Positions 48,890-62,548 of a DNA stretch of 64,000 nucleotides are shown here, piece after piece. Source of the DNA: Trichoplusia ni (lineage: Eukaryota; Arthropoda; Insecta; Lepidoptera; Noctuidae); the NCBI RefSeq assembly GCF_003590095.1, contig NC_039492.1, positions 5,022,001-5,086,000 on the forward strand. The letters run 5' to 3'. The stretch's first letter is position 1, and every line of letters starts with the position of its first letter. The notes beneath the pieces were generated by a model. That model was not told the origin of the DNA and did not search any database. It saw nothing but the letters and a program-made list of their open reading frames with translations. The position numbers were made by a program, and so were the translations under genes.

Positions 48890-49450
48890 TCAAGACCGGG
48901 TGACACGAGATGTATCGTTCAAGAGGGTATGTCGTACATGAGGTCGTCGACGGGTGTCTCGGCTGTCGGCAGCGGCTCAGCGGCGTCGTCGCGGTGGCGT
49001 TGCTAAGCGCTGAGCGGCGGGCGCGCGGCGGGCGCTGGCGGGCGGGTGTCGGGCGGCCGGGAGCCACGTCGCTCGCCGCCGGCGCGCGCCGTCTCCGCTC
49101 CTCGCGCCGCGCCTCCCGCCGCCGCGACTCCGTCAGTCCGCTTCGCGGCGTTGCGTTATGTGCTGGTGTGTTTCATGTTCCCGAGCCCGAACAGCGAGTG
49201 TCCGACCTCTGTAACCGACCGTTTATGACATTCGACAACCCCGCCCTGTGCATTTTTCCGAGTTGCATTTCGATCAGTGCGAAGAGTACGTCGACTGCGA
49301 GCTATCCGTGCCGGTGTCGGCGGCTCCTCCCGCGTTTATTTATGTTGTCGTTTTGGTGTGGTGAATATTTGTGTTGTACGGACGATAACCGTATTATCTG
49401 TGCGATCAAGTCGAGTGGATATTTTTAACGATCGACGGCTTTTCGCGAAG
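48890..49450 (+). promoter_or_regulatory. GC-rich island, probable promoter and noncoding first exon
   Basis: About 250 bases (48955-49150) are strongly GC- and CpG-rich, in contrast to the AT-rich surroundings. The GC content falls off into a moderately GC region that ends at a textbook donor, CGAAG|gtgagtg (exon end 49450). This is how a moth gene with a long first intron often begins, with the rest of the gene to the right, beyond the window. The 172-codon open frame at 48910-49428 has no protein-like features and is better explained by base composition. Confidence 0.35.
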
Positions 49451-52400
49451 GTGAGTGAAATTTCCGAATCCGTTTCTGCGAATATTGTACAAACTATAAT
49501 ATATGACGGGATGTTTGTTAGATTTTGATTCGCCGCTACGTGGCGATCGTCTCATCGATATGTTCCGGAATATTAGGGATTGTGTAGTTTTATTAAACCT
49601 TTACAAGCTGTTAGCTCTTGTTTGCTGGCACTATTTATTCAATATTTCAAAGAAACTGCATTCCGTCGGAAAATAAACCTGTTGTTGCGACGCCTTAAAT
49701 TTTGTGTATGTTACGCTTTGAACTCAACAATAACATGTCGACGCAACGGAAGAGTACCTCGGATGGGAATTTGTTGGTTTACATACGTTTGTTACTGATT
49801 AGATTCTTGTTAGATTCGGTCCTATCCCACTATACCATATGGTAGACGGAAGCGAGTGGGTAAGAAATCATGGAGGTGAGCGGCGCGGGGCGGTGCGCGG
49901 CCGGTCGGGCGGTCGAGCGACCGCATTCCATATGGTATGCCGGATTATACGCAATGTCAGTGTGACTCGAAGCTTGCTAGTTCCTTGGCTGCACTGACCA
50001 TTGCACATTTGCAACTATGTATCCCAGTGGAGCTATAAAGTTTTGTACATGAAATACGTGGTATTTGCGAATTGCGTCGTCAATTTACATTAATCAACAA
50101 CCTTCGATGAGCTTTTGTAGATAGTCACAATCACAACTATTACGTGTCGTACATAGGTATTCGTTCGTAAATAACGTAGCCTGTTCTATGCAGGTAATTT
50201 ACCCAAACGGTTTATGTGGGATTCTATCTAGTGAGTCACTGCTACAAAGATACTTAGTTACATCAAATTGATATCAAAATAATTACGTATTAAGTTATTT
50301 ACTTTTTCGGTTAAGTAAATAAAAATATACTTTTATACTTAATTTTTTTTTTCATATCTCATCTAAAAATATTTATGCAGTTAGCGGGTAGATCCGATAT
50401 ATTTTATATCCTTTCTCAAAATAAAATCTATTGAACTTTGAGCAATCGGTAAATCCCCCGCGCCAGTCAATCGAGGTTGCCAATTCTGAATTAAAATTGC
50501 CTCTAACATTTTTATCACAGGCAATACGAAAAAATCCTTTTCAATGCTCATTGGCAAAAATAGAATTTATTTAATTATTTATTACTCGTAATTCTGACCA
50601 TGTAGGTACTATTTAAATTTGATAAGCCGTCCGGAGATTGGCAGCAGTCCCTCGGCCCTCGGTGTACTGGCAAGGGGCCCTCTAAACCCTTGATAAATTA
50701 TTATCTCAGTGACATTACTCGTGATCTCACATAATGAGTATAATGAGTTCGATAGTGCGTGCTATATTTCGAAACACGTCCGTCGTCGCTTCCGCTGTAT
50801 GACCCACTATCTACAACAAACTTTTTAGGTGTATTCTATACCAGTAATATATAATTGACCGTATAATATCAAATTGATTGAGTACAGATTTTTAACTATC
50901 AAAAATGTTTGTAACAACTTTTTCCACTTACGTTGTAAATTGAGATAAATCTTTTTTACCACGTTCCTTTCCATTTTTAAGATGTCAGACGGTATTCGTT
51001 ATCGATAACCGATTAACTTTACTTTTGTTAATCAATATTCAATTATTCTTACATTTATTTTTAGCGGCTTAGTCTACACGTGCTTTGTATATAGTATATA
51101 CAAATATTTTTTCTGTATGATATTATTATGTAAATGTCTGTATGATTCGAAAGTCTGAAGACTAAGTCCAGTAAAAGGAAAACATTGCTACACTACCTAC
51201 AATTCTATTGTGTTTTCACTATTCTCAACTAAGTCACCAAAATTATCGCATAGGAGTGTCCGGTTCTCGGGTCAAATTCACACAATCAGGGTGACCTTTA
51301 ATCTCGTTTCAGATAGCTAAAACACGTTCCTTTGTGTCAATTCTGAGAATTGGTATCAAGTCTTATTGTTTATATACAGTGGCGATAGATGCTGGCTTGA
51401 CCTTTTCATTGCAAAATACCAATTGCCTAAATCAAACACAGATTAATAGAATTACAAAACAATATATCGAATGTCATTCATAAATTATCAATTTTATCTA
51501 AAGTACATATGTATTTTAATTACTTATAAAGCGTAGTCATTTACCCGTACTATTTTAACCTTTCGAATCGATTAACAAAACCAGCGTCAAGTCTAGGTAG
51601 CGGGTCCTTGACATTATAGACAACTTTTAATTTTCTGATTTAAATGTCACACGAGTTGCCAGTCGAGAGAATTAAAAATGGCTTTAAGAGGTTTCCTTGA
51701 AAAGATTCCTTTTTACTGTCGTACTTTATGAATACGTAGAAATAAACTTTCTTCCTTGAATAGTAGTAGGCAATATAGTCACTTTATTTCTTCTACATAT
51801 TTCTGCAGAATGGCAACGAAAAAAATTGTTCAAAATGTTACTTGTTGAAAAACTTCTTCTTAAATCACTTAAAGTGTCAAAAACTTGATTTATGTTCTCG
51901 TTCTTTCTTAATGTCATATTAATTAATAGTTCCACAATAATAGTATAATTACTCAGTTAATTAAAATCTACCCATAAGCGGATTTTATATTCGTCTACTG
52001 GAAATGTTTTGTTAGGTCTAGTAGAACTCTTAAGCTTCGTTTACAGTGCGATACATTTTGTCTAAATAAGGGTAATACTTAATTCAAACACTCGATAGCT
52101 TGCTAACACTATACGAGTGTAGCGTGTACTGAATATAAATGGGTTTGCTGTTATTTATATAACTTTACCAGTTTATTTTTACACAGCATCCATTTTGATT
52201 GAAGCCTCATGATGTTCCTGCATTACGTATCTCTCTTTTGATTTATTCATGTAAAAATATTACTGTGTTAAGAAGTACAGTGCTTCAATATCACTAACTT
52301 GAACTTAGAGCATCTGGAATTCGTGCGAAGGATTTTTTTCCCAAGTTAGGTAAATTGACTCAACATTGTTTTTAAAATATGTTTACCGTTTACGACATAA

Positions 52401-55400
52401 TTAAGTCTTTGTCGATTCAGGGGCTAATTATCCGCGTCAGTCTATATGCATAACGCATAGAGATTAGATAGAATATGTATACCAAACAGATAACCCACTG
52501 TATGTCATCATTACAAAATGATTCGTCATCAGGATGCTAGTTCATATTATCTAGTTTGTATCATTCAACTTTCCATATGGTATAAGGAAGCAGGAATGAC
52601 ATTAGTTATCGACTAAACTTGGTCATCTAGGACGGCACTCGGCAGTCTTGTAATATAACGAATCTACAAGTAAGTGTTTCATCTTTGGCGAAGGCATCTA
52701 TTGTGCAAATGAAACCACAATGCTTTTTAGTCCAATGTAATGTCTCGGTGTCTTGTAACGAATTGAATAGTCACTTGTGCCAGTAGACGCCTTTCGTTTT
52801 ACCGGACACCACTATTAGCCGCAATAAACGCTCATTGTAAATTGAATTACTTTCAATTACCAAGTAAATCGGTTAGGATGTCATCTTGCGATGCCAGATG
52901 CAGTATTTCCTGTTGTGCCAGATAGCCTTGGGTATCATTTTAGTTTTATTTGTTTACAAAGAAATTTTTTGCGCGACTACTTTCATAATGCATTTCATCA
53001 ACACTGCAGTTAATAGCGTTGCGCTAAATTTTGTAAGGTGAATGAAGATATGATCGTCAGTGTTAGTGATGAAATCTTGAAGAGATATAATCGCATTCCG
53101 CGGCTCGCCTCCCCTCTCTGCGCCGGAGTTGCATGCCGACGTCAGACCTCGCCGCGCTCCAATGTGAGTTGTATGCACTTCACTGACGAGGCTGCTGCGG
53201 ATCATCTACTTTGGTGCCTACGTTTATGTACAAATGCTGAACGAGATGGAAATCCGCGATGGCGTTTCAAGTAAAGTGCTTGTTTCTGGTAAAGCAGTAT
53301 TATGACATGCTATGCTAGTGACGTATGGTGCCGGCTGGTTAGGCTTCACTAGATGATGTATAGGTAGAGGATAGCGGGTAACGGTTTTGTCATGTTTGCA
53401 GAGGCACGGGTGTGGGCCCGTGTGTGCGTCCGCGCCGCTCACTCAGTCACACAGGCGCACAGCGCTCACGGCGTAGCGCGGCCGTTGAACCGAATACTCG
53501 AGGAATTTCTCCAACGCCGTAGTCGCTTTGCTTTGCAGAAGAAGAAAATTATCGCAGGTGGTAGACTTGCACTAATAGAAATCATCATTTCTATGTTTGT
53601 GCCCGCTCTCGCCACAATCTGTGCTAGGAACGTTGTTTTGTATACTATAGCAACATTGACGGTTAGAAGTTTTGTTTGCTAGGTTTAAGTTTAGTTTCAC
53701 TGGTTCTTTCACGTACTCTAATCTGGAGACTGTTTCGAGGAATTGGCTTTTATGATGTATTAGTGAGCCTCTTATTGCTATAGTCTCAATCCAGGTGTCA
53801 GTAAGTAGCAATTTGTCTGAGACACGTGTGCGTGTGATCTCGCAACAGTCGCAACAGTCGCCACAGCCGGCATACCGGGCCGGGGCGCGGTCTGCCAATA
53901 CCTCGAAACTAGAATAATAATAAATTTTATGTGACACATATTTATGTTACAGTTTAAAGGGCCTACCGAAATTAATTTTATCAACGAACTGTGTTATTTA
54001 GAACGACAGTCTGACATTTTTATTTGTTTTTCGCTTTTTAAATAATGTGTATGCCCGAAGCGCTGATTGTGCATTAATTGGTCAAAATGTATTTGATTAC
54101 GTCCGCTTTTCAGAAAATAATGAAATAATAATGGTTTTAAATAATATCTTCATCACCGGTGTATTATTCACTTGTATATCTCTTTACTCCCTTTCCTAAG
54201 ATCTTAACATCTTTATTTAGGATTGTAATATCATTTAAAAATATGTTTTTTATTTCTTGGAGGCATAAACTAAACACTTTTTATAACATGGCGTGATGGT
54301 ATGTGTATAATTGAGATGAGGAACAAAAAGTTTTGTTGGTTTTCCGACTTCTCGTATTATGTAAATGAAAATCGATTAATACTTAACTTTTATATAAGAT
54401 TATTTTACATAATTGATAAGTAAATTCGAACAGATAGGTGAGGTTTTATTGAATAGGTGATTTTACATCGTTTTCCTTATGTGGTTAGCGATTACATTAA
54501 AATTAATTTGTTTTGATACTATTTCCTGGTATTTAATTTTAGGTACAGGATGTAGACATTCAAATAACCTACTAGCTAAGCTACTTATCTATTTTTGAGT
54601 TTCGATCTGACAAAATTGCGACTTGTAAGTAATTCAGTGAAGGGATAAACAGTTTTTTTAAAGGTTGTAATATATGAATACCTTCAACCTTGATATGTGT
54701 ACCTATGAAGGTTGTCCATTAATTGAAGGTATCTTTTGAAAGTACCAAAATAGATTTGGGATAAGACTCTTTCAAAAATCTAAAACGTTAAGTATTTAAT
54801 TTTTTGTCAATTCTTACCCTACCTATTACGTTCATGGTTTTGTTAGCTTTAAACCTGCGCTAAAAGATAACATGTACTTAGATAAGAAAACTTCATGATT
54901 AATCTCAGATTACGTAATTGTTTATTATGATATAAGTTATTTAGAGTCAGTGACACCGAATATCGTCAACAATACGAATCGTGTGCCGCGTGTACGGAGT
55001 ACGTCGCACACAACGTTTGAGCGTTTTTCAAAGAAATACTCGAAACTCTTGAAAGCCGGCGTCGTAAATAATCACATGATTATGTACGATTTTCCAATCG
55101 CAAGAAACTTTCGCTGCTCAAACCACTGCCAGCTATCTAATGTGAGATCTCTGACGCTCGTAGTAATAGTAGTGTATAGTAATACGAATGCTAATGAAAC
55201 CCGCGAAATAAGGCGGTTACACTAATCCGTTACGTAACGTAGTTAGATAACGGTATCATAGCGATTTTTTTTGTATCGCTATTAGAGATTCCTGCACTTT
55301 TACTTAAGTGCTTCGCTGGTATAATAACAAAGTATTGCATCACACAGCCTTCACTTTTCATGTTTCGAAACTATGCATGAGTTGCATGTTGCACAAACAT

Positions 55401-58400
55401 CCGGCTTGAAAGAGCACAGACGGACAAATGACAATCGATATTTTCGATAGGTCGGCTGGAAACAAAAACAATCGTTTACACGTGTCACCAGCTAGTCGTA
55501 AACCTGTAGGTAAGTCTATTGCAAAATAGTACAAATAAAGTAACGTGGCTCATAGCTCAACGTCCGCTACAAGATTTGGCAACACGTGGATCGTTTACAG
55601 TCAGTCTATGAAATTTCTTGTTGATTGTTATTTAGCACGAAGTGTTTACTTGACTTTTGCACGGATTGTTTATGTGATAAAAATAATAATCTCGCTGTGT
55701 CGGAATGTAGTGGGTGTGCACGTTCAGAATTAAAGACAAGTAGCTCGGGCAATACAAGGTTGTTCGGCTAAAAATAATGCAAAATCTTGGGTAAAATAAA
55801 ACCCTTAGTTGGCAGCCGGTTGATGGTGGCAGTGTGGTGTGGCGGGCGAGTGAACGCGGCGACCTTGGGCCCGTGCCGGCCCGCGGACGTTCGTTGAACG
55901 CGCCACCCCCCCTGCCCCCGCGCCCCGCGTCGCCCTGCACACCGTCCCCCCCCCACCAGCCCGCGCCACAGCCACCACAACTCGTTTGCGACACGATTAT
56001 TTGAAAATTAAATTTAAAAGCAAGCAATTTTTAATGTAACCCAGACTATGATACTCTAGGGACAATCAAATTATATGAACAAAAACTGCTATCAAATACC
56101 AGACATCTTAAGCTCGACGTTCTTTTTAACATCTTCTATTATACCCAAACTTTGCAATTTTAATACAATACATAACATGTTATAGTATCTACAAATATTA
56201 AAAATTGACTACTGTATTCGCGGTCACGAGACATCAATTACGTTATGCTGACAATGCATAACGTGTAACGTAAAATAAAGGCCAAATAATCACCAAAAAC
56301 AATAGCCTCGACCGTTTAGCTGACTAACACGCATGCGAGAATAATAGACTATAAAAATTTACCCAAAACAGTGGATGACGTAGTATTTGCTGCATTATTT
56401 TCGCAATAGTGGTTACGTGGGGCCCGGCCGGGCGCGCAAGCCGCTGCGACCGTTGACCGCGCATGTACGGTCAGCAGAAACCACATTACAAACACAATTA
56501 TTCTATTCATACTCATAAACGACAATAACATAAATGATTCGATAAATGTATTTACTAGATTGTGACATAAATGTCTGCTAATGTTTATGAATGAGGGCTT
56601 GTACCAAACACTATTTGTAATACTTCGTTCTCGGTAATTCCGTCTTTGGAAATGTGACTAAGGCTTTATTGTATTTAATATTTAATGAAAGCTTGTTCAA
56701 AATAAGTCATTATTATTTGTAATTCCTAGTAATTATGGTTTTGTTACTCAGTTCCTAGGACTATATCGTAATTGCATTTATAAACATACCTTGGTCCTTC
56801 GGTACATCTCCGAGAATTCGATGTTACAAGTTTATTTACAATTATTAAAATGAAGCCGTGTGGAAATATCCCTGTATTGGCATTATTAAACCGTCCCATG
56901 ATAAATATGGTATTATGAGTAATCCCTTATCATGACAGATTCAAATGCGATAACATAAATATCCTATTACTAGACATAAAAGCTACATCCAGGTGTAGAT
57001 ATCACAGAGAAAAATGTAAAAAAAGTTATATAGTTTAGTCGTTAAAATGTCACAGACAGACATACAAAAAACTGAGATAGTTTTATTCTCATATATAATA
57101 TCTGGCCTAGTATTTGGGTTGGACTACTACTGGTAACCAGCCATGTTCTCAATCAACAGAATACTTAATTAAGAACGCTCAACACTTTCACAGGTAAAAA
57201 ATACAACGTAATAATAATTAGGCGTATTATATATATATATATTTGAATAAACACCTGTATCCAATTTGCTCCGGACGTATAAATTAGATTCTGGATTTCA
57301 TACAAAGACCTCTGAGACCGAAGGTAATTAACATGACAAACGGTCAACAGAAATATTTTAAACATAGATAGAATTCGTGTAATGGAGATGCTTTGGAAAG
57401 TTAGAAATAAAACATTTAGTCCGTCAGTAAGGTAACCAAAAATGTGTAGGTGTATTTTTTCCAAAATACCAAAAAAAACTACTTACATTAAAGGAATCAA
57501 AGGCTCATGACGCTACTAACTAGTAAATACAGATGTAACGAACAAATGTATCGGTTAGTGACGAAGCCCACCGACTTTCTAAGCAAAATTTCAATCTTGG
57601 GTATATTTTCTTTGGAGCATACTGAGACTACTTTATCAGACTACTGGCTGTACCTCGCGTGCCCGCCCGCAAAAAATCGAAAATGATCCTACGGGCCACG
57701 TGAACCCAAAAACGGGATAAAAACTATATTGTGTTAAACCAGGTTATAAGCTATTTGTGTACCAAGTATTTTTCAAATTTGTTCAGTGGTTTTTGCGCAA
57801 AAGAGTATCAAACATCCATACATAAAAACTTTCGCGTTTATGATATAGGTAGGAGAAATAGGATTGTTTAACGTGTACAAGACAAAAACCTCTTTCAATT
57901 CCCTAGAAACTAACTAGATAAGAAACATAAAATTGTTTATAATTCAGACCGAGTAAGGATATAAAACAAAACGCGGCTTTTACAAAACCTACCATGACTT
58001 CATTTTGGATTTATAGAGAATGCTATAATCTCGAGTGTACCTTTATACAGAATTGTTGAACGCATTCGTGAATACAAACAGGATGTCGTAGGATTTTCCT
58101 CGTCGACGTCTCACTACGAGTCTGACGGGTTCTTGTGCATTATTACTGCGAGATACTCGTTGTTGCCGATTGTAAATGAACCGAGATACTTCCTATCACG
58201 TCCCCTTGAACCTTTCAAATTGACGTCATCAGGATGTTCAGATGAAACCCTTTAATTTATTGTAGAGATGATCGGTTAATTATGTACCCAATAAGAAACA
58301 ATCTGTCATTCTTTGTCTTTGTTTTTGCCCCTCAAGGAGGAGAGGAAACTTAGGACGTTCCAAATCTAAAATTAAATTGCCTTGCAGTCATTCAGCTCTA

Positions 58401-60428
58401 TCTGCATACGAAACTTGCTTTGTAACAGAATAACTATTGAGATTAGTCAATTTAAATCTTCCTAGTCAGGAAATCATTTAACAAAGGTACACTTCACAGA
58501 GATACAATTGTCGGACCGTTTTGCGACTTGGACGCACATGCTCTGCACTTGTGCATCACACACACATTTATAAACTTCCAACGTAGAAAAATACTTTTTG
58601 CCGTACTATCGCTACATTTTCGTATTTCATATTACATTATTTTATTACTCTACGTGTGGCAGAATAAAAATACGTTTATATTTTTATGAATCACACGGCA
58701 CCTGTTTGCTCGACCTGATATTTTAAAATGTCGAACGACCGACACTGCCACGCTGGTGACGACATTGTTTATTTGTTCCGGTGTATTACAAACTGGCGTA
58801 ATTATATTAGTAACGAAGAGATAGCTGGCTTATATAAATAAGTCGTGTTTAATCAGAATTTGGCCAATATTTACCGTAAAATAATATCATTTTTGTTGAA
58901 TGCAACAATAAAAGCATGTCATGTTCAACGATGCAATCTATGATTACTACGAAATAATTCACGATTTAACGTCAAATAGTGACAGATGTGAGTGATAGCG
59001 ATCTCGCTCGCATCACGAGTCGCGTCCAACACATGACACTTTCACCGAGCGCTGCGCATGAAAGCCACTCAGCACGTTCTGTTATTAAGGCAATTATCTA
59101 AAACGCCATCGAATCCTGTTCACACATACCTTTGTCCCGCTATGGAGAAACCATCCTTTATACTCGACTCACATTCAGGAATATTTTTATTCATTTGTGT
59201 AATTGATTATCACCGAATTCGTTTTTCAATAATATAAAATTTCACGCCCACCGTTTAGTAGGATTTAATTTTAGAATTGAAAGAAATATAAATGGCGTGT
59301 TTGAGATTTTCTTTTTTCGAATTGTTTGGTGCGCGATAAGTTTTAATTTGATTTCATGGTTTTACTGCCGCTGGCGGGTGAAGTTTAAAAAAAACAAGAC
59401 GTGTTTCGTAGAGGAGCAAGTATCGCAAAATCTTTGACGAGGCTTTCCTATTGCCCTCGCTCTTGAAAAACGCAATTAGCTCGTGTTAAACCCGATGCAG
59501 TATTAGCTGTTGATTGCCCGACACATGAAATTCTCACTGAACATAAATGTGTTATCAGCAGTGATGGTGGACCTATATTGAAACTTTCTTTATCAAGGTA
59601 AACAATCTGCTATTTTTAAACGGTTGGCCAATTGCCAACCCGCATACACTTTCTGAACTATCTTTACCGAAAATACTTTAATCAATTCGTTGACTTGAAT
59701 TAATAAGGGGGATAGAGAATTTATAATTTTTGCCTGCTTAAAAATGTAGAGCCGGACGACTTTTGGAATTATAATGTTAATGTCTTTTTAAAGAACTTAT
59801 GTAACGAAAATAAATGGTTTTTTATAAAAAATAAATCACGAATCGCAGTGAATTTAACAAGAAAATACTATCACAGAAAACGTAGAAGTAAATTAGTATT
59901 TCTAAAGAAGCTCGGCGCTCAAATCGTCTGATGATTAGCTGAGATGTAACAAGTGGTGCATCGGGGATGCGACGGGGTGGGAGCGCTGGGGGAGGGTTGT
60001 GGGGGCGATCGATACCACCCCACGCCCACGAGTGGGGGCCGCGGCGGGGCGCCTCCCACGTCATCTGGAGCCCGGCCAGCCTGCCTCCAGACCTGACGTA
60101 AATAGCACACAATATACCAATTTCCATCGTACCGGTTAATGCGATTATTATATCTTATTATATTAATAGGCATTCGATCTTTGGAACCAGTTGGCTTTAT
60201 GAAAAAAGAAAGACAAAGAGTAAGAGAGATGGGAGATACTTTAAAAACAACAGCAAAAATGTGCCAGAACCATGTTCTGTCGATATTAATAAAATGTCAT
60301 AATAGACATTTATGCTGATAATGCCGTCGGCTTATTTTCAATTTTATCATAAATGCTGTTTTATTTTATAACTAACCTTTAGAACATGGGCTGATGGACA
60401 AAAGCCTGAGCTATTCCCCTATTTATTT
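49451..60428. other. 11-kb gene-poor region, possibly a long first intron
   Basis: No recognisable protein exons on either strand. It contains isolated GC-rich islands near 49875-49925, 53395-53500, 55850-55980, 56415-56465 and 59965-60090, plus a retroposon end at 57640-57855. If 48890-49450 is a first exon, these may be regulatory elements or alternative first exons inside its intron. One island, 53402-53555, is bounded by tttgcag and CGCAG|gtggta and could be an exon. Confidence 0.4.
57640..57855 (+). repeat. Degenerate non-LTR retroposon 3' end
   Basis: It carries the series CCACGTGAACCC, GGGATAAAAACTATATTGTG, TTCAGTGGTTTTTGCGC, AAGAGTATCAAACATCCATAC and ACTTTCGCGTTTATGATAT in order. That series is the usual 3' part of an RTE-like or SINE family of moths. 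It is a different subfamily from the copies at 1193 and 19898. No coding part. Confidence 0.7.
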
Positions 60429-60432
60429 TTAA

Positions 60433-60467
60433 CCCTAGAAAGATAGTCTGCGTAAAATTGACGCATG
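60433..60467 (+). repeat. piggyBac left terminal repeats
   Basis: 13-bp terminal inverted repeat 60433-60445, a 3-bp spacer, then the 19-bp internal repeat TGCGTAAAATTGACGCATG at 60449-60467. These are the transposase recognition and cleavage sites; no damage visible. Confidence 0.95.
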
Positions 60468-60760
60468 CATTCTTGAAATATTGCTCTCTCTTTCTAAATA
60501 GCGCGAATCCGTCGCTGTGCGTTTAGGACATCTCAGTCGCCGCTTGGAGCTCCCGTGAGGCGTGCTTGTCAATGCGGTAAGTGTCACTGATTTTGAACTA
60601 TAACGACCGCGTGAGTCAAAATGACGCATGATTATCTTTTACGTGACTTTTAAGATTTAACTCATACGATAATTATATTGTTATTTCATGTTCTACTTAC
60701 GTGATAACTTATTATATATATATTTTCTTGTTATAGATATCGTGACTAATATATAATAAA

Positions 60761-62548
60761 ATGGGTAGTTCTTTAGACGATGAGCATATCCTCTCTGCTC
60801 TTCTGCAAAGCGATGACGAGCTTGTTGGTGAGGATTCTGACAGTGAAATATCAGATCACGTAAGTGAAGATGACGTCCAGAGCGATACAGAAGAAGCGTT
60901 TATAGATGAGGTACATGAAGTGCAGCCAACGTCAAGCGGTAGTGAAATATTAGACGAACAAAATGTTATTGAACAACCAGGTTCTTCATTGGCTTCTAAC
61001 AAAATCTTGACCTTGCCACAGAGGACTATTAGAGGTAAGAATAAACATTGTTGGTCAACTTCAAAGTCCACGAGGCGTAGCCGAGTCTCTGCACTGAACA
61101 TTGTCAGATCTCAAAGAGGTCCGACGCGTATGTGCCGCAATATATATGACCCACTTTTATGCTTCAAACTATTTTTTACTGATGAGATAATTTCGGAAAT
61201 TGTAAAATGGACAAATGCTGAGATATCATTGAAACGTCGGGAATCTATGACAGGTGCTACATTTCGTGACCACGAATGAAGATGAAATCTATGCTTTCTT
61301 TGGTATTCTGGTAATGACAGCAGTGAGAAAAGATAACCACATGTCCACAGATGACCTCTTTGATCGATCTTTGTCAATGGGTGTACGTCTCTGTAATGAG
61401 TCGTGATCGTTTTGATTTTTTGATACGATGTCTTAGAATGGATGACAAAAGTATACGGCCCACACTTCGAGAAAACGATGTATTTACTCCTGTTAGAAAA
61501 ATATGGGATCTCTTTATCCATCAGTGCATACAAAATTACACTCCAGGGGCTCATTTGACCATAGATGAACAGTTACTTGGTTTTAGAGGACGGTGTCCGT
61601 TTAGGATGTATATCCCAAACAAGCCAAGTAAGTATGGAATAAAAATCCTCATGATGTGTGACAGTGGTACAAAGTATATGATAAATGGAATGCCTTATTT
61701 GGGAAGAGGAACACAGACCAACGGAGTACCACTCGGTGAATACTACGTGAAGGAGTTATCAAAGCCTGTGCACGGTAGTTGTCGTAATATTACGTGTGAC
61801 AATTGGTTCACCTCAATCCCTTTGGCAAAAAACTTACTACAAGAACCGTATAAGTTAACCATTGTGGGAACCGTGCGATCAAACAAACGCGAGATACCGG
61901 AAGTACTGAAAAACAGTCGCTCCAGGCCAGTGGGAACATCGATGTTTTGTTTTGACGGACCCCTTACTCTCGTCTCATATAAACCGAAGCCAGCTAAGAT
62001 GGTATACTTATTATCATCTTGTGATGAGGATGCTTCTATCAACGAAAGTACCGGTAAACCGCAAATGGTTATGTATTATAATCAAACTAAAGGCGGAGTG
62101 GACACGCTAGACCAAATGTGTTCTGTGATGACCTGCAGTAGGAAGACGAATAGGTGGCCTATGGCATTATTGTACGGAATGATAAACATTGCCTGCATAA
62201 ATTCTTTTATTATATACAGCCATAATGTCAGTAGCAAGGGAGAAAAGGTTCAAAGTCGCAAAAAATTTATGAGAAACCTTTACATGAGCCTGACGTCATC
62301 GTTTATGCGTAAGCGTTTAGAAGCTCCTACTTTTGAAGAGATATTTGGCGCGATAATATCTCTAATATTTTGCCAAATGAAGTGCCTGGTACATCAGATG
62401 ACAGTACTGAAGAGCCAGTAACGAAAAAACGTACTTACTGTACTTACTGCCCCTCTAAATAAGGCGAAAGGCAAATGCATCGTGCAAAAAATGCAAAAAA
62501 GTTATTTGTCGAGAGCATAATATTGATATGTGCCAAAGTTGTTTCTGA
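60761..62548 (+). pseudogene. piggyBac: piggyBac transposase, frame broken by five 1-base indels
   Basis: A DDE/D cut-and-paste transposase, ATG 60761 to TGA 62546-62548, 1,788 bases against 1,785 expected for 594 residues. Breaks: extra C near 61270-61271 (ends the first frame at 61279 after 172 codons), extra G near 61379-61381, extra T within 62331-62334, extra G at 62347-62348, and one A missing in the run near 62457-62459. The central frame, in register from about 61381 to 62331, keeps the catalytic aspartates in MMCDSGTKYM, ITCDNWFTS and GGVDTLDQMC (D268, D346, D447/D450 of the family). The first frame has the acidic N-terminal region; the cysteine-rich C-terminal domain that binds the ends is out of register. 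No single protein could be complete. Each indel changes a run of identical bases, so base-calling error in a repeated sequence must be considered. Confidence 0.93.

Noticed and set aside
48910..49428. 172-codon plus-strand open frame
   Set aside because: It is Arg/Ala/Ser-rich, lies across a CpG island where stop codons are rare by composition, and changes character when GC drops. No domain is visible. A noncoding first exon explains it better.
53572..53937. 121-codon minus-strand frame
   Set aside because: No homology I recognise, no splice support, ordinary length for chance frames in this region.
54661..54732. Clustered AAGGTTG/CAACCTT inverted repeats
   Set aside because: Short arms of 7-10 bp in an AT-rich setting, no clear element boundaries; could be chance.
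55632..56027. 131-codon minus-strand frame rich in Gly and Arg
   Set aside because: Caused by a short C-rich island; there is no domain and the rest is AT-rich noise.
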